64,000 nucleotides of DNA from Chitinophagaceae bacterium DXS (GCA_030345135.1 CP128386.1:3249677-3313676); one strand, 5' to 3'; positions 53,171 through 63,034 are shown, counted from the stretch's first letter. A program made the numbers and translations. The notes: generated by a model not told the origin, from the sequence alone.

Positions 53171-53539
53171 TTAATACTTCTTCTCATAGTAAGGCACTTC
53201 ATCATTTGATACAGCTTCTTTTTGCTGCCAGTATGCCAACGAAACAACATGGCCACCTTTTGTATGTAACTGGCGTCCAAAAACAGCCAGAACAGAGCTA
53301 AATGTAAGATCAGTAACGCCAACAATAAAACTTGCCGGGGGAGCTGCAACAGGCGCACTCTCTTCAACAGAGGCCGGTGCTGCTTTGGGCGGAGGCGCCG
53401 GTGCTACTATTACCGTGTATCCGTTAAATTCAAGAAGTGTTTTCAAAAAATCAGCACGCTCCTGCGAAACGTTCTTTTCTACTATTGCACACTTTACTCC
53501 CTGTAAGTCATCAAACTCATGATTTTTATTAATAGCCAT
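53171..53539 (-). CDS. Unrecognised 122-aa protein downstream of the nuo locus
   Basis: 122 residues without signal peptide or membrane helix. Two conserved-looking blocks flank a Pro/Ala-rich linker at about 47-70: LQGVKCAIVEKNVSQERADF...LEFNGYTVIV before it, and FIVGVTDLTFSSVLAVFGRQLHTKGGHVVSLAYW after it. The alternation of strands and helices suggests two small alpha/beta halves. It follows nuoN by 154 bases on the same strand and may belong to the same transcript. I do not recognise the family and give no function. Confidence 0.6.
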   Translation of the reverse strand: MAINKNHEFDDLQGVKCAIVEKNVSQERADFLKTLLEFNGYTVIVAPAPPPKAAPASVEESAPVAAPPASFIVGVTDLTFSSVLAVFGRQLHTKGGHVVSLAYWQQKEAVSNDEVPYYEKKY

Positions 53540-53693
53540 GGCGGAAGGAAAAATTAAAAATTTAAAATTAAAAAAGCATGCTCACGACACATGTACTCGC
53601 TAGCGCTATGTTAATTACAAGTGTCAAATAACAGACCATCAATTCTCGATTTACGTTTGACGATTCCCGGATTACAAAAGCGCAAATTTGCAC

Positions 53694-55103
53694 TTAACGC
53701 AATACTATTAGCGAATAAATATAATCGTAAACCGGGCTCACCACACCTATTGTTACAGCACCTGCTACACATACAATGAATGCCAGCTTTGGCATAAGCG
53801 GTGTCCGGATAGATGGAAGTGGTGTTGGATTTGCGTCCATAAATATTGCTTTTACCACACGTAAATAGTAATAAAGCGAGATAACGATATTTACCGCGGC
53901 AATGCTTATCAATACATAATTCCCTTTGCCTGCTCCCGCTATCAGCAAAAAGAATTTTCCGAAAAAGCCTGCTGTCGGAGGCACACCAGCCAATGAAAAT
54001 AGGGCAATCGTAAGCACCCAGGATAAGCCGGGATTGGTTTTGTAAAATCCCTTGTAGTCGCTGATGTTTTCTTTACCAGTAACCGCAGTCACCAATGATA
54101 CTACGCCAAATGCTGCAAGATTGGAGAAAACATAGATCAGTACAAAGTATATAACCGAGGTAGTTGAAATATCGGAGCTTCGGGAAATACCTACCAGTAT
54201 AAAACCTACCTGTGCAATGGACGAAAAAGCAAGAAAGCGCTTGAAATTTTCCTGCCTTATTGCAAACAGATTACCTGTAATTATCGTGAGCAACGACAAG
54301 ATGAACAACATATTATACCATACTTTTGCCAGCGGGCTGAATACAGTATACAGCACCGAGACAAATGCAAACAGTACCGCTCCTTTTGATACCACAGATA
54401 AAAATGAAGTTACCGCAACCGGGGCGCCTTCATATACATCAGCTGTCCACAGGTGAAATGGCACCACCGATATTTTAAAAGCAAATCCGGCAATAATTAA
54501 TATGAAAGCGAATAGTTGTAGCGGATTGTTGTTTATCAGGTGTGGCAGTTCAGAAAATACCAATGTGCCGGTGGTACCATACAGCATGGAAATTCCAAAC
54601 AACAAACATGCTGACGAAAAAGCAGATGAAAAGATCAGTTTCATGGCCCCTTCTGATGAACGCCGCTTTGTCAAATCAAAATTGGCCGCTGCCGCTAATG
54701 GAATAGTTGACATTTCCAAACCCAGGTAGAACATAAGAAGGTTGCCCGAAGAAATCATAAAGAACATTCCCAACAATGACGAGAGCATTAAAATATAAAA
54801 CTCCGGCACATGCTTATTCGTTTTGAGCCATGAGTAGGACTGCAACGAAATGATCAGCATCGCCAGGTTGAGAATATTTTTTTCAAATGCTATCAGCCTG
54901 CTGGTTCGAAACATTTCATTAAACAATATTCCCTCATGATTGAATACAAAACCCAGAATCAAATTCAGCAGCAACAACACATTCATTGTGTTCATAAAAC
55001 TTTCGTTGCTTCTGTCTCTTCCCAGTTTCATAAACAGTAGTATAAAAATCATGGCGATTACAGCCATTTCCTGTTTCATGAGTATCAAAAAATCAGTCCA
55101 CAT
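53694..55103 (-). CDS. nuoN: NADH-quinone oxidoreductase subunit N
   Basis: 469 residues with about 14 membrane helices. It is an antiporter-like proton-pumping subunit of complex I: FKISVVPFHLWTADVYEGAP near 210 carries the conserved Lys/His/Trp channel motif, and RFLAFSSIAQVGFILVG near 290 the second Lys region. It is the last nuo gene of the locus. The gap to nuoM (109 bases) is wider than between most nuo genes here, and the gene starts at MWTDFLILMKQEM. Confidence 0.93.
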   Translation of the reverse strand: MWTDFLILMKQEMAVIAMIFILLFMKLGRDRSNESFMNTMNVLLLLNLILGFVFNHEGILFNEMFRTSRLIAFEKNILNLAMLIISLQSYSWLKTNKHVPEFYILMLSSLLGMFFMISSGNLLMFYLGLEMSTIPLAAAANFDLTKRRSSEGAMKLIFSSAFSSACLLFGISMLYGTTGTLVFSELPHLINNNPLQLFAFILIIAGFAFKISVVPFHLWTADVYEGAPVAVTSFLSVVSKGAVLFAFVSVLYTVFSPLAKVWYNMLFILSLLTIITGNLFAIRQENFKRFLAFSSIAQVGFILVGISRSSDISTTSVIYFVLIYVFSNLAAFGVVSLVTAVTGKENISDYKGFYKTNPGLSWVLTIALFSLAGVPPTAGFFGKFFLLIAGAGKGNYVLISIAAVNIVISLYYYLRVVKAIFMDANPTPLPSIRTPLMPKLAFIVCVAGAVTIGVVSPVYDYIYSLIVLR

Positions 55104-55212
55104 TGTTTGCTCGTTTATGTTGATTAGTTCTTATTTTTTCTGAACCCCGGCGGCACGGTGCTATTAAGCGGCCGTTGCCTGCCCGTCCCCGTAATAACAG
55201 CATCACATACTG

Positions 55213-56688
55213 CTATTTTACCATCGTCAATACCTTATTCATAATAACATCTGTTGAAGGTGCTATCAGCTTCGTAATTAAAAAAGGAGCAACACCCATT
55301 ATTACAATCCCTGTGATCAACACACCTGCAGCCAGCTTCTCATTCCATGATGCATCGGTTAGTTGATTGTATGATGCATTCAAAGGCCCCATAATTGATC
55401 TTCCGGTTGCTCTTAATATATAAACTGCCGTAACCACGATGGAGGCGCAGGCCAAAATAGTAGCAAAACGATACCAGGCATCAGGATTTTGCCAGGAACC
55501 CATAAATACAGTCATTTCGGCTACAAAGCCGCTGAATCCGGGAAGTCCCAGTGAGCATAAACCTGCAATTGTAAACACGGTAGAAATAAACGGCGTAACC
55601 TTCAGCAGCCCGCCTAATTGCGCTATCTGTCTTGTATGTGTACGGCTGTAAATCATACCAATGGCAGCGAAGAAAAGAGCCGTCATTAAACCGTGCGACA
55701 CCATTTGCAATACGGCACCATTAACAGATGTTTTCGTAAGCATACCAATACCGAGCAGTACAAAACCACAGTGGCTTACAGAAGAATAGGCATTGATGTA
55801 TTTCAAATCCGTTTGCATCATCGTCGCAAAGGCTCCGTATATAATTGCGATAGTTGCCAGTAGAATAATTATCCATGCATAGCTATGTGCCGCATCGGGC
55901 ATTAAATATGTAGCCACACGTAAGCACCCGTATCCGCCCAGCTTCATGGATATACCTGCTAAAAACATGGAGGCTGCCGTTGGTGCGGAGGAGTGACCAT
56001 CAGGCACCCATGTGTGAAACGGAAACAGCGCCGTAAAAATGCCGAAGCCGATAAATGCAAAAGGAAAAAATGTTTTTTGAACGGATAACGGAATATGCAT
56101 CCCCGCAATTTGTATAACGTCAAATGAGTTTGCCTGAAAATAAATGCCTGCAAGCCCGACAAATACCAGTGCAGACCCGGCCATGAGCATTAATGCCAGC
56201 TTCATGGCGCTGTATTCTTTTTTTCCGCTTCCCCAAATGCCGATCAGCAAAAACTTGGGAACAACGGCTACTTCCAAAAAGAAGAACATGGTAAACAGAT
56301 CAAGCGAAATAAAGAAGCCATAAGCCCCCATGCTTAGTAGTGCCAGTAAAAAGAAAAATTCTTTACTCAGCTTCTCCGTGCTCCACGAAACAAGTGTTCC
56401 GGCAAGAACCACCAAAGCGGTGAGCGTAATCATAGCAAGTGATATACCATCAATGCCCACATGATAATTAATATTAAGTGGCTTAAACCACATAACATTC
56501 GATTCAAACAAAAACTGACTACCGCCTGAAGTATGCTGTTGCCAGTATGCTATGAGCAGAAATACGACCAATGCCAATTGTACCGCGGCACCTGCCAGCG
56601 ATACCGTTCTTACCTGCTTTAATCCTTTGCAAAAAAGAACAGCAATTGCGGTGAGAAAAGGCACTATGATAAGAAGTGTTAGATTCAT
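55213..56688 (-). CDS. nuoM: NADH-quinone oxidoreductase subunit M
   Basis: 491 residues, 14 helices. Family features are the SLAMITLTALVVLAGTLVSW block, FLEVAVVPKFLLIGIWGSG (a conserved Glu in helix 5), FPFHTWVPDGHSSAPTAASM and SSVSHCGFVLLGIG. The subunit is one of three antiporter-like proton channels in the membrane arm. It starts eight bases after the nuoL stop, consistent with coupled translation. Confidence 0.95.
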   Translation of the reverse strand: MNLTLLIIVPFLTAIAVLFCKGLKQVRTVSLAGAAVQLALVVFLLIAYWQQHTSGGSQFLFESNVMWFKPLNINYHVGIDGISLAMITLTALVVLAGTLVSWSTEKLSKEFFFLLALLSMGAYGFFISLDLFTMFFFLEVAVVPKFLLIGIWGSGKKEYSAMKLALMLMAGSALVFVGLAGIYFQANSFDVIQIAGMHIPLSVQKTFFPFAFIGFGIFTALFPFHTWVPDGHSSAPTAASMFLAGISMKLGGYGCLRVATYLMPDAAHSYAWIIILLATIAIIYGAFATMMQTDLKYINAYSSVSHCGFVLLGIGMLTKTSVNGAVLQMVSHGLMTALFFAAIGMIYSRTHTRQIAQLGGLLKVTPFISTVFTIAGLCSLGLPGFSGFVAEMTVFMGSWQNPDAWYRFATILACASIVVTAVYILRATGRSIMGPLNASYNQLTDASWNEKLAAGVLITGIVIMGVAPFLITKLIAPSTDVIMNKVLTMVK

Positions 56689-56696
56689 ATGACTAA

Positions 56697-58628
56697 TTAT
56701 TTCCAGAGATAAATAAATAAAACAGCCAATCCTGCAATACCTGAGAAAAAGTACAAGGCGTATGTTTGTACCTTGCCCGATTGCAACCCTTTAATAAGAC
56801 CAGAGATTCTAGCTGTAGTTGCAGCCACTCCATTTACAAAAGCATCGATTATATTCCTGTCAATCCAGGCGGCCGGCCGGCCAATCAAATTGAAAATAAC
56901 TTTGCGGGTGATGAAAAGATAAATTTCATCAACATAAAATTTCTTTGTTGCTGCTTTGTAAAAGCTGCCAAAAGCCACCGCCATTTTACCGGCAGATCCG
57001 TTTTCTTTTTTATACATGCGTGCAGCAAAAAATATAGCAAACAACACGAGCACAATGGGCACAAGAGAAAATAATACATCCATGTGTGTTTCCAGCGGCA
57101 CACCGTCTGAAGTCACCATTTTGGTAATTGGAACAAGGCCTGCGCCTACGGAGCAGATCATTAAAACAATCAATGGAATCTTCATGGAAGCCGTTCCATC
57201 TGCATTATGCGTGCCATGTACGGTAGCTTCTTTTCTCCAGAAAATTGAAAAATATAAACGGAACATATAAAATGCCGTAAGTACTGCGGTGAACAACGCA
57301 ATGGCATAAATAATTTTATTGGAATGGAATGAGGCTGTAAGGATTTCTTCCTTGCTGAAAAAACCCGCAAACGGCGGCACACCTGCAATGGCAAGGCAGG
57401 CCACCAGGAATGCAATATGTGTTACAGGCATAAGCTTGCGCAGGCCACCCATATCTTTTAGATCGTTGCTATGGACAAAATGGATAATTACCCCTGCACC
57501 CAGGAACAATAGCGATTTGAAGAACGCGTGTGTAAATAAGTGAAACAGAGATGCTGTATAGCCCAATCCGTTTTCACCACCATAACGCGATATGCCCAGG
57601 GCGAACATCATGTAGCCGATTTGCGACATGGTAGAGTATGCGAGTACCCGTTTGATATCGGTTTGTGTGCAGGCAATAATTGCGGCAACCAGGGCTGATA
57701 TAGCACCTACCCATGTAACAATTTGTAAAGCCGGTACATCAATGGCGAAAACAGGAAACAATCTTGCTACGAGATAAACACCGGCTACCACCATTGTCGC
57801 CGCATGTATTAATGCAGATACGGGCGTTGGCCCCTCCATAGCATCCGGCAGCCAGATGTGCAGTGGAAACATAGCCGATTTTCCCGCGCCGCCTACAAAC
57901 ACGAGGCATAATCCCCACGTAAGCATGGATATACCAAGAAAAGATGCTGTTGTAATGCTTACAAATTCACCGGATTGAGGTGCCGTGAGTCGTTGAATGA
58001 GCGCATTAAAATCCAACGTACCTCCATAAAAACTTAGTACCAGGATGCCTATTAAAAATCCGAAGTCGGCAAAGCGGGTAACCATAAATGCTTTTTTTGA
58101 AGCGACAACTGCGGAAGGTTTATTATAATAGAAACCAATTAAGAGGAATGAGGAAACACCCACTAACTCCCAGAAAATATACATCTGGAAAATATTGGAT
58201 GAAAGCACTAACCCTAACATAGAGAAGGTGAACAATGAAAGATATGCATAGTAAGTAGTAAAACGTTCTTCTCCCTTCATATATCCAAGACTGAATATGT
58301 GTACCATGAGAGATATAAAACTAACCACTACTATCATCATCATTGATATAGGGTCAACAATGGCACCCATATCAATAGACAGTGTTGGCGAAAATGCCAG
58401 CCAGTTGTATTTATAGGCAATAAGGTGCTGATAAACGCCATCCACTTTCCCGTCCGCAAAAAAATACCGGCCGGCTACCAATACCGAAATTATTGTAACA
58501 GCAAACATGGATGCCGTACCGATAACACCGGACGCATTTTTTAAATGTTTTTTTCCAAACAGCCCAAGCAATAAAAAACACGCCAGCGGAAGCAAGAGAA
58601 CCGGTAAAAGATATTGTTGATAGTTCAT
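56697..58628 (-). CDS. nuoL: NADH-quinone oxidoreductase subunit L
   Basis: 643 residues from the ATG at 58628; a GTG seven codons upstream is in frame. Markers are MVHIFSLGYMKGEERFTTYY, FWELVGVSSFLLIGFYY, KSAMFPLHIWLPDAMEGPTP and YSTMSQIGYMMFALG. The C-terminal ~90 residues include the amphipathic lateral helix region (ATKKFYVDEIYLFITRKVIF) and a last membrane helix that tie the pump subunits together. It is the terminal proton-pumping subunit of complex I. Confidence 0.95.
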   Translation of the reverse strand: MNYQQYLLPVLLLPLACFLLLGLFGKKHLKNASGVIGTASMFAVTIISVLVAGRYFFADGKVDGVYQHLIAYKYNWLAFSPTLSIDMGAIVDPISMMMIVVVSFISLMVHIFSLGYMKGEERFTTYYAYLSLFTFSMLGLVLSSNIFQMYIFWELVGVSSFLLIGFYYNKPSAVVASKKAFMVTRFADFGFLIGILVLSFYGGTLDFNALIQRLTAPQSGEFVSITTASFLGISMLTWGLCLVFVGGAGKSAMFPLHIWLPDAMEGPTPVSALIHAATMVVAGVYLVARLFPVFAIDVPALQIVTWVGAISALVAAIIACTQTDIKRVLAYSTMSQIGYMMFALGISRYGGENGLGYTASLFHLFTHAFFKSLLFLGAGVIIHFVHSNDLKDMGGLRKLMPVTHIAFLVACLAIAGVPPFAGFFSKEEILTASFHSNKIIYAIALFTAVLTAFYMFRLYFSIFWRKEATVHGTHNADGTASMKIPLIVLMICSVGAGLVPITKMVTSDGVPLETHMDVLFSLVPIVLVLFAIFFAARMYKKENGSAGKMAVAFGSFYKAATKKFYVDEIYLFITRKVIFNLIGRPAAWIDRNIIDAFVNGVAATTARISGLIKGLQSGKVQTYALYFFSGIAGLAVLFIYLWK

Positions 58629-58706
58629 AAGCCTCACCCGTTCTTTCACAAAGGAAACGGGACTTTGTTTTAATTTTTTATAAATAAAACCATTGACATT
58701 TAATCG

Positions 58707-59021
58707 TTACCATTTAAGTTCCGTTGCGTCATCTACATCAATGGATTTGTGGGTCCTGTATAAATTAATAATGATAGCGATAGCCACGGCCGCTTCTGCA
58801 GCAGCAATTGTTATGATGAATATGGTAAAGAATATACCATCCGCTTTTTGCGGATACAGATATTTATTAAATGCAACAAAATTGATGTTCACGCTGTTTA
58901 ATATCAATTCGACCGACATCAGCATGGTGATCATATTGCGGCGTGTAAACAAGCCGTACATTCCTATAAAGAACAAAGCCGTGCTTACAAATAAAATATG
59001 AGTCAGTGGTACCGTGCTCAT
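58707..59021 (-). CDS. nuoK: NADH-quinone oxidoreductase subunit K
   Basis: 104 residues, three helices, with the conserved membrane glutamates Glu38 (MSVELILNSVN) and Glu76 (AAAEAAVAI) that correspond to the proton-path residues of this subunit. Its ATG directly follows the nuoJ stop, and GGAGGT at 59026-59031 is a clear ribosome-binding site inside the end of nuoJ. Confidence 0.95.
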   Translation of the reverse strand: MSTVPLTHILFVSTALFFIGMYGLFTRRNMITMLMSVELILNSVNINFVAFNKYLYPQKADGIFFTIFIITIAAAEAAVAIAIIINLYRTHKSIDVDDATELKW

Positions 59022-59645
59022 TTAAACCTCCGTTATAATTAATGGTTCACGAATATTGACGTTTACATTTTCTTCTTCTGGCTCGGTGATATTTACAGTT
59101 ATATTTTCCGGTGCTGCTACGGTCCTTTCTACATTCTCTTTTGGTGGTTTTAGGGCGATCACAATACAGCCAACCATCGCGGATAAGAGCAGCAGACTTA
59201 CTACTTCAAAAGGCAGGATATAACCATGTTCCGTTGTGCTTAGCATTTGTACACCTATATCACTTACTGACAGGCTGAAAGGTTGCGAAGCGGCACTGCT
59301 AAAACCATAATGGTTAATAAGGTTAAAAGAAAAAGTGAGCCCAAAAAGCGCTGCTAGTGCAGAGGCAATGATGCGCTTTAGCGATGGCCCGGGCATTTTT
59401 GTACCCGCCTGCTGTGTAAGGAAAATGGAAAAAATGATTAAAACAACAATGCCGCCGACATATACGATAATTTGAACAGCGGCAATAAATTCTACCTGCA
59501 TCCAAAAATAAAGTGCGGCAATACCCACCATTGACAGTAAAAGCCAAATGGCAGATCGAAAAATTTTTGATGATGTTACTGCCATCAAACCCATTACGAG
59601 TGTAAAAGCAGCGATAGCATAAAATATGATTGCAGAAGTATCCAT
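59022..59645 (-). CDS. nuoJ: NADH-quinone oxidoreductase subunit J
   Basis: 207 residues with five helices. YFWMQVEFIAAVQIIVYVGG near 46-65 is the NuoJ signature with the conserved helix-3 pi-bulge region. The C-terminal ~45 residues are hydrophilic and acidic (NITVNITEPEEENVNVNI), a soluble tail. The stop of nuoI and start of nuoJ overlap as TAATG. Confidence 0.93.
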   Translation of the reverse strand: MDTSAIIFYAIAAFTLVMGLMAVTSSKIFRSAIWLLLSMVGIAALYFWMQVEFIAAVQIIVYVGGIVVLIIFSIFLTQQAGTKMPGPSLKRIIASALAALFGLTFSFNLINHYGFSSAASQPFSLSVSDIGVQMLSTTEHGYILPFEVVSLLLLSAMVGCIVIALKPPKENVERTVAAPENITVNITEPEEENVNVNIREPLIITEV

Positions 59646-60121
59646 TATTCAACTCCCTCCCTGATTTTTGAACCGGGTTTATTTAATTTTTTTGTTAACG
59701 TGCTGCGGTCGTAAACACTATGCTCAAAATTTTGCCCCATCTGAATAGCGCCGGAGGGGCATGCATCCACGCATAAGCCGCAGAGTGTACACATATCCAG
59801 GTGATAGACGAAAGTGTCCAGCGCTTTTTTCTTTTTGTTTTCCGGCGTCAGTTCAAATTTTGTAATCACTTTAATGGTCGCATTGGGGCAGGCGAGCTCG
59901 CAAGCTGTACAGCCGGTGCAGGCATGCTGATTATTTTCATCATGCGGCATTGTGACTTCACCACGAAACCGGTCCGCCATTTTTAGTGTATCGCGGTTAT
60001 CAGGATATTGCTGCGTAATAACTGTTTTCGGCCGCACAAAATAATGCCCGGTGAGCTTCATCCCGGTCCACAGCGATTTTGTGGCTTTTGCGATTTCCGA
60101 TATGTATTCTTTAATAAACAT
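59645..60121 (-). CDS. nuoI: NADH-quinone oxidoreductase subunit I (two 4Fe-4S clusters)
   Basis: 158 residues. Two ferredoxin-type motifs, CTGCTACELACP near 67-78 and CTLCGLCVDACP near 112-123, bind the N6a and N6b clusters that pass electrons to NuoB. The N-terminal amphipathic region (WTGMKLTGHYFVRPKTV) lies along the membrane. In a complex without NuoEFG this subunit would be the nearest entry point for electrons, for example from ferredoxin; that is inference. Confidence 0.95.
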   Translation of the reverse strand: MFIKEYISEIAKATKSLWTGMKLTGHYFVRPKTVITQQYPDNRDTLKMADRFRGEVTMPHDENNQHACTGCTACELACPNATIKVITKFELTPENKKKKALDTFVYHLDMCTLCGLCVDACPSGAIQMGQNFEHSVYDRSTLTKKLNKPGSKIREGVE

Positions 60122-60188
60122 TGTTAGCGTTTAAATATTTTATAGATACCCCTCACACTAAGTGAATAATACCTGTTAATTCCTGGTT

Positions 60189-61265
60189 TTAAAAATGCCA
60201 GTTCATAATGGCGATAAGCGTTACCAACAGCAAATTGAAAAGACTGACAGGCAACAAATACTTCCATTCCAGGTTTAACAATTGGTCAACCCGCAATCTT
60301 GGAAATGTCCACCGGAACCACATGATCAGAAAAATCAAAAAGAAGGTTTTTCCAAAGAACCAAATGGATGATGGTATAAAATCCATAACATGGTTAAACT
60401 GTGTCCAGTTGCCCATGTGAAAAGGCATCCAGCCACCGAGGAAAAGCGTGGCTCCAATGGCACACACAATAAATATATTAATGTACTCAGCCAGGAAAAA
60501 CAATGCGAACTTCATTCCGGAGTACTCGGTATGAAAACCTGCCGTAAGCTCGGACTCCGCCTCTGCCAAATCGAATGGCGCCCTGTTTGTTTCGGCGGTT
60601 GCTGCAATTATAAATATGATGAATGCTATAATGACGGGTATATGTCCCTTAAATATCCACCAGCCGTTTTGCTGGGCCTGAACAATATCTGTCATTTGCA
60701 GGCTGCCTGTAAGTACAACAATCGTGAGAATGGAGAGTCCTGCCGAAAGCTCGTAACTTACAATCTGCGCACCGCTACGCATGGCACCAAGCAATGAATA
60801 TTTGTTGTTGCTTGCCCATCCTGCTATCAGAATACCTATTACAGATAGTGAGGAAATGGCGGATATATATAGCACACCAATATTTATGTTCCAGATTTGA
60901 AAGCCATTGGCAAAGGCAATGGGAGCAAGCAACAGCATGGCGACGATCATTACTACAAACGGTGCGAAGTTGAACAGGAATTTATCGGCGCCATCGGGTG
61001 TTAATCCTTCTTTCAAAATCAGCTTCAGTGTATCGGCCGACGTCTGAAAAATACCTGCCGGCCCCAGGCGATTGGGCCCGAGACGAATTTGCATGTGTGC
61101 TGCCACTTTTCTTTCAAGCCAAACCAGTATTAAACCTAAAGCAGCAAATAAAGCAATGGCTAATACAATTACAATAAGGCTTTCTATTATCAAAACCCAT
61201 GTGGAGCTTAACCTGGCGTTCAGCCAGTTTTGAACGGAATTTGTTATGGCGTGCAAACTGTACAT
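60189..61265 (-). CDS. nuoH: NADH-quinone oxidoreductase subunit H
   Basis: 358 residues, eight helices. Signature regions are RLGPNRLGPAGIFQTSADTLKLILKE near 80-105, ETNRAPFDLAEAESELTAGFHTEYSG near 225-250 and WTFPRLRVDQLLNLEWKYLLP near 315. NuoH forms most of the quinone chamber and links the redox and pump arms. It begins a second block of nuo genes; the terminator-like hairpin at 61312-61332 and a low-complexity stretch separate it from nuoD. Confidence 0.95.
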   Translation of the reverse strand: MYSLHAITNSVQNWLNARLSSTWVLIIESLIVIVLAIALFAALGLILVWLERKVAAHMQIRLGPNRLGPAGIFQTSADTLKLILKEGLTPDGADKFLFNFAPFVVMIVAMLLLAPIAFANGFQIWNINIGVLYISAISSLSVIGILIAGWASNNKYSLLGAMRSGAQIVSYELSAGLSILTIVVLTGSLQMTDIVQAQQNGWWIFKGHIPVIIAFIIFIIAATAETNRAPFDLAEAESELTAGFHTEYSGMKFALFFLAEYINIFIVCAIGATLFLGGWMPFHMGNWTQFNHVMDFIPSSIWFFGKTFFLIFLIMWFRWTFPRLRVDQLLNLEWKYLLPVSLFNLLLVTLIAIMNWHF

Positions 61266-61311
61266 AGAAGTTGTGAGTTATTAGTAAGTCAAAAGGAAAA
61301 ATTAAAAAGTC

Positions 61312-61332
61312 AAAAAACTGCAAGAGGCAGTT
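61312..61332 (-). terminator. Terminator-like hairpin between nuoD and nuoH
   Basis: On the minus strand AACTGC-CTCTT-GCAGTT forms a 6-bp stem followed by TTTT and then GACTTTTTAATTTTT. It lies about 90 bases after the nuoD stop and 47 bases before the nuoH start. Around it are A/T-rich tracts built from AAAAGTA/AAAAGTC-like units. Confidence 0.5.
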
Positions 61333-61422
61333 CTGTTGATATTTCTCTCAAGCAACAAACGACTCAATACTAGCCAGGCTGCTTTTTTTTACTTTTTACT
61401 TTTGCTTTTTTACTTTAAAAAA

Positions 61423-62544
61423 TTATCTGTCAATATCGGGTATTACCAAATCCAGTGTTCCCATTGTTGCCATCAGGTCACCCAATTTGCCACCTCTCGC
61501 CATTTGATCCAAAGCGGAAAGATTGGAGAAGCCCGGTGAGCGGAACTTAATCCTGTAAGGCGTTGTAGCGCCTTCGCTTACAATGTAGACGCCCAGCTCG
61601 CCCCTGGCTGTTTCTACCCTTGTGTAGAAATCACCTTTCGGCAATTTTAATACAGCCTTGGTCTTTGCCTGGTAATCACCTTCGGGAATGTTGTCAATCA
61701 ACTGTTCGATCATCTTTATCGATTCTTTCATTTCCCGCATGCGTATCATATACCGGGCAAACGAATCGCCTTCCGTTTCTAAAATTTCATCAAAGGCTAC
61801 TTTGTCATATACGTCGTAAGGATATAGTTTTCTAATATCGCAGGATACGCCGCTGGCCCTGGCGACGGCTCCGGTACAACCGTAGGATATGGCATCTTCT
61901 TTGGATAAATAACCTACTCCCTTCATGCGATTCTGGAAAATAATGTTGCCTGTCACCAACTCATCATATTCATCGATTTTCGACCTGAAGAGTTGAATAA
62001 ACGCCTTAACCTTTTTTTGAAAATCAGGATGAAGATCTGTCATCACTCCACCGGGTACCATGTAATTCATGGTGAGTCGTGCACCACAGGTTTCTTCCAT
62101 TATTTCGGTGATCATTTCACGCTCCCTGAAAGCATAAAAGAAAGGTGTAAAGGCGCCCAGATCCATAGCCATGGCACCCCACCACAATTCGTGTGAGGCT
62201 ATACGTGTAAGCTCATCCATAATAACACGTATATACTGCGCTCTTTGCGGCACTTCTATTTGTAAACCCTTTTCTACCGTTAATGCACATGCGTGATTGT
62301 TGATGTGGGCAGAAAGGTAATCCATGCGGCTGGTGGCATAAATAAATTGCCTGTAGGTAAGGCTTTCACACATTTTTTCAATAGAGCGATGGATATAACC
62401 CAGATGCGGTTCAACCTTTTTTATCGTCTCTCCCTGCAGTGTAATCACGAGGTGCAACACGCCATGTGTAGCGGGATGCTGGGGGCCTACATTTACAACC
62501 AATTCGTCGTCACTATTATTAACAATCTGTGTTTCTGTATACAT
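61423..62544 (-). CDS. nuoD: NADH-quinone oxidoreductase subunit D (49-kDa type)
   Basis: 373 residues. NVGPQHPATHGVLHLVITL near 18-36 holds the quinone-site His, and LGYIHRSIEKMCESLTYRQ, TSRMDYLSAHINN and the C-terminal LDLVIPDIDR (ending in the conserved D-R) are diagnostic. With NuoB it forms the quinone-reduction site. It is a separate gene from nuoC. It is followed not by nuoE but by a short gap and nuoH. Confidence 0.95.
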   Translation of the reverse strand: MYTETQIVNNSDDELVVNVGPQHPATHGVLHLVITLQGETIKKVEPHLGYIHRSIEKMCESLTYRQFIYATSRMDYLSAHINNHACALTVEKGLQIEVPQRAQYIRVIMDELTRIASHELWWGAMAMDLGAFTPFFYAFREREMITEIMEETCGARLTMNYMVPGGVMTDLHPDFQKKVKAFIQLFRSKIDEYDELVTGNIIFQNRMKGVGYLSKEDAISYGCTGAVARASGVSCDIRKLYPYDVYDKVAFDEILETEGDSFARYMIRMREMKESIKMIEQLIDNIPEGDYQAKTKAVLKLPKGDFYTRVETARGELGVYIVSEGATTPYRIKFRSPGFSNLSALDQMARGGKLGDLMATMGTLDLVIPDIDR

Positions 62545-62559
62545 AATGGCTCATGTGTG

Positions 62560-62573
62560 TCCCGCTTGCGGGA
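62560..62573. other. Hairpin between nuoC and nuoD
   Basis: TCCCGC-TT-GCGGGA lies in the 37-base gap between nuoC and nuoD. There is no T run, so it is more likely an mRNA-stability or processing element, or a fragment of a dispersed repeat. Confidence 0.35.
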
Positions 62574-62581
62574 ATGAAGCT

Positions 62582-63034
62582 TTATAATTTTATCATGTTA
62601 ACAGGGTCCTCAAAGTCTTTACGCAATGGATAACCTTCGAAGTCTTCTGTTAAGATTAATCGTCTTAGATCAGAATGATTTATAAACCGTACACCAAATA
62701 AGTCAAATACTTCCCGTTCATGAAAGTCTGCGGTTTTCCATATATCAGAAACAGTTTCTATCTGCGGGTCGTTTCTGTCAACTTTTGCTTTGACAACTAT
62801 TGCCTGCCTGTGGCAGGTAGATGTTAGATGATACACTGTTGTAAAATGTGTTTTCCAGTCTACACAGGTCAGGCAAAACAAATAATCGAAATGATAAGGC
62901 GCATTATACAGCAATGTTGCCAGCTGCTTCCATTGTGCCGCATCAATCTGAATGGTAAGCCATTCCCCGCTTTCATCAAAGGTTGCGGAAGGCAGGGGGC
63001 CGGAAACCAACTCTTTTATTACTTCGTTTGTCAT
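62582..63034 (-). CDS. nuoC: NADH-quinone oxidoreductase subunit C (30-kDa type)
   Basis: 150 residues. [22 protein letters not shown] near 48-70 and the C-terminal [38 protein letters not shown] are diagnostic of the 30-kDa complex I subunit. It overlaps the nuoB end by four bases (ATGA type), indicating translational coupling. It supports the NuoB/NuoD core of the peripheral arm. Confidence 0.95.
   Translation of the reverse strand: MTNEVIKELVSGPLPSATFDESGEWLTIQIDAAQWKQLATLLYNAPYHFDYLFCLTCVDWKTHFTTVYHLTSTCHRQAIVVKAKVDRNDPQIETVSDIWKTADFHEREVFDLFGVRFINHSDLRRLILTEDFEGYPLRKDFEDPVNMIKL

Noticed and set aside
62800-62822. Palindrome CCTGCC-TG-TGGCAGG inside nuoC
   Set aside because: It resembles dispersed palindromes, but the nuoC protein keeps its normal length and motifs, so it is treated as coding sequence.
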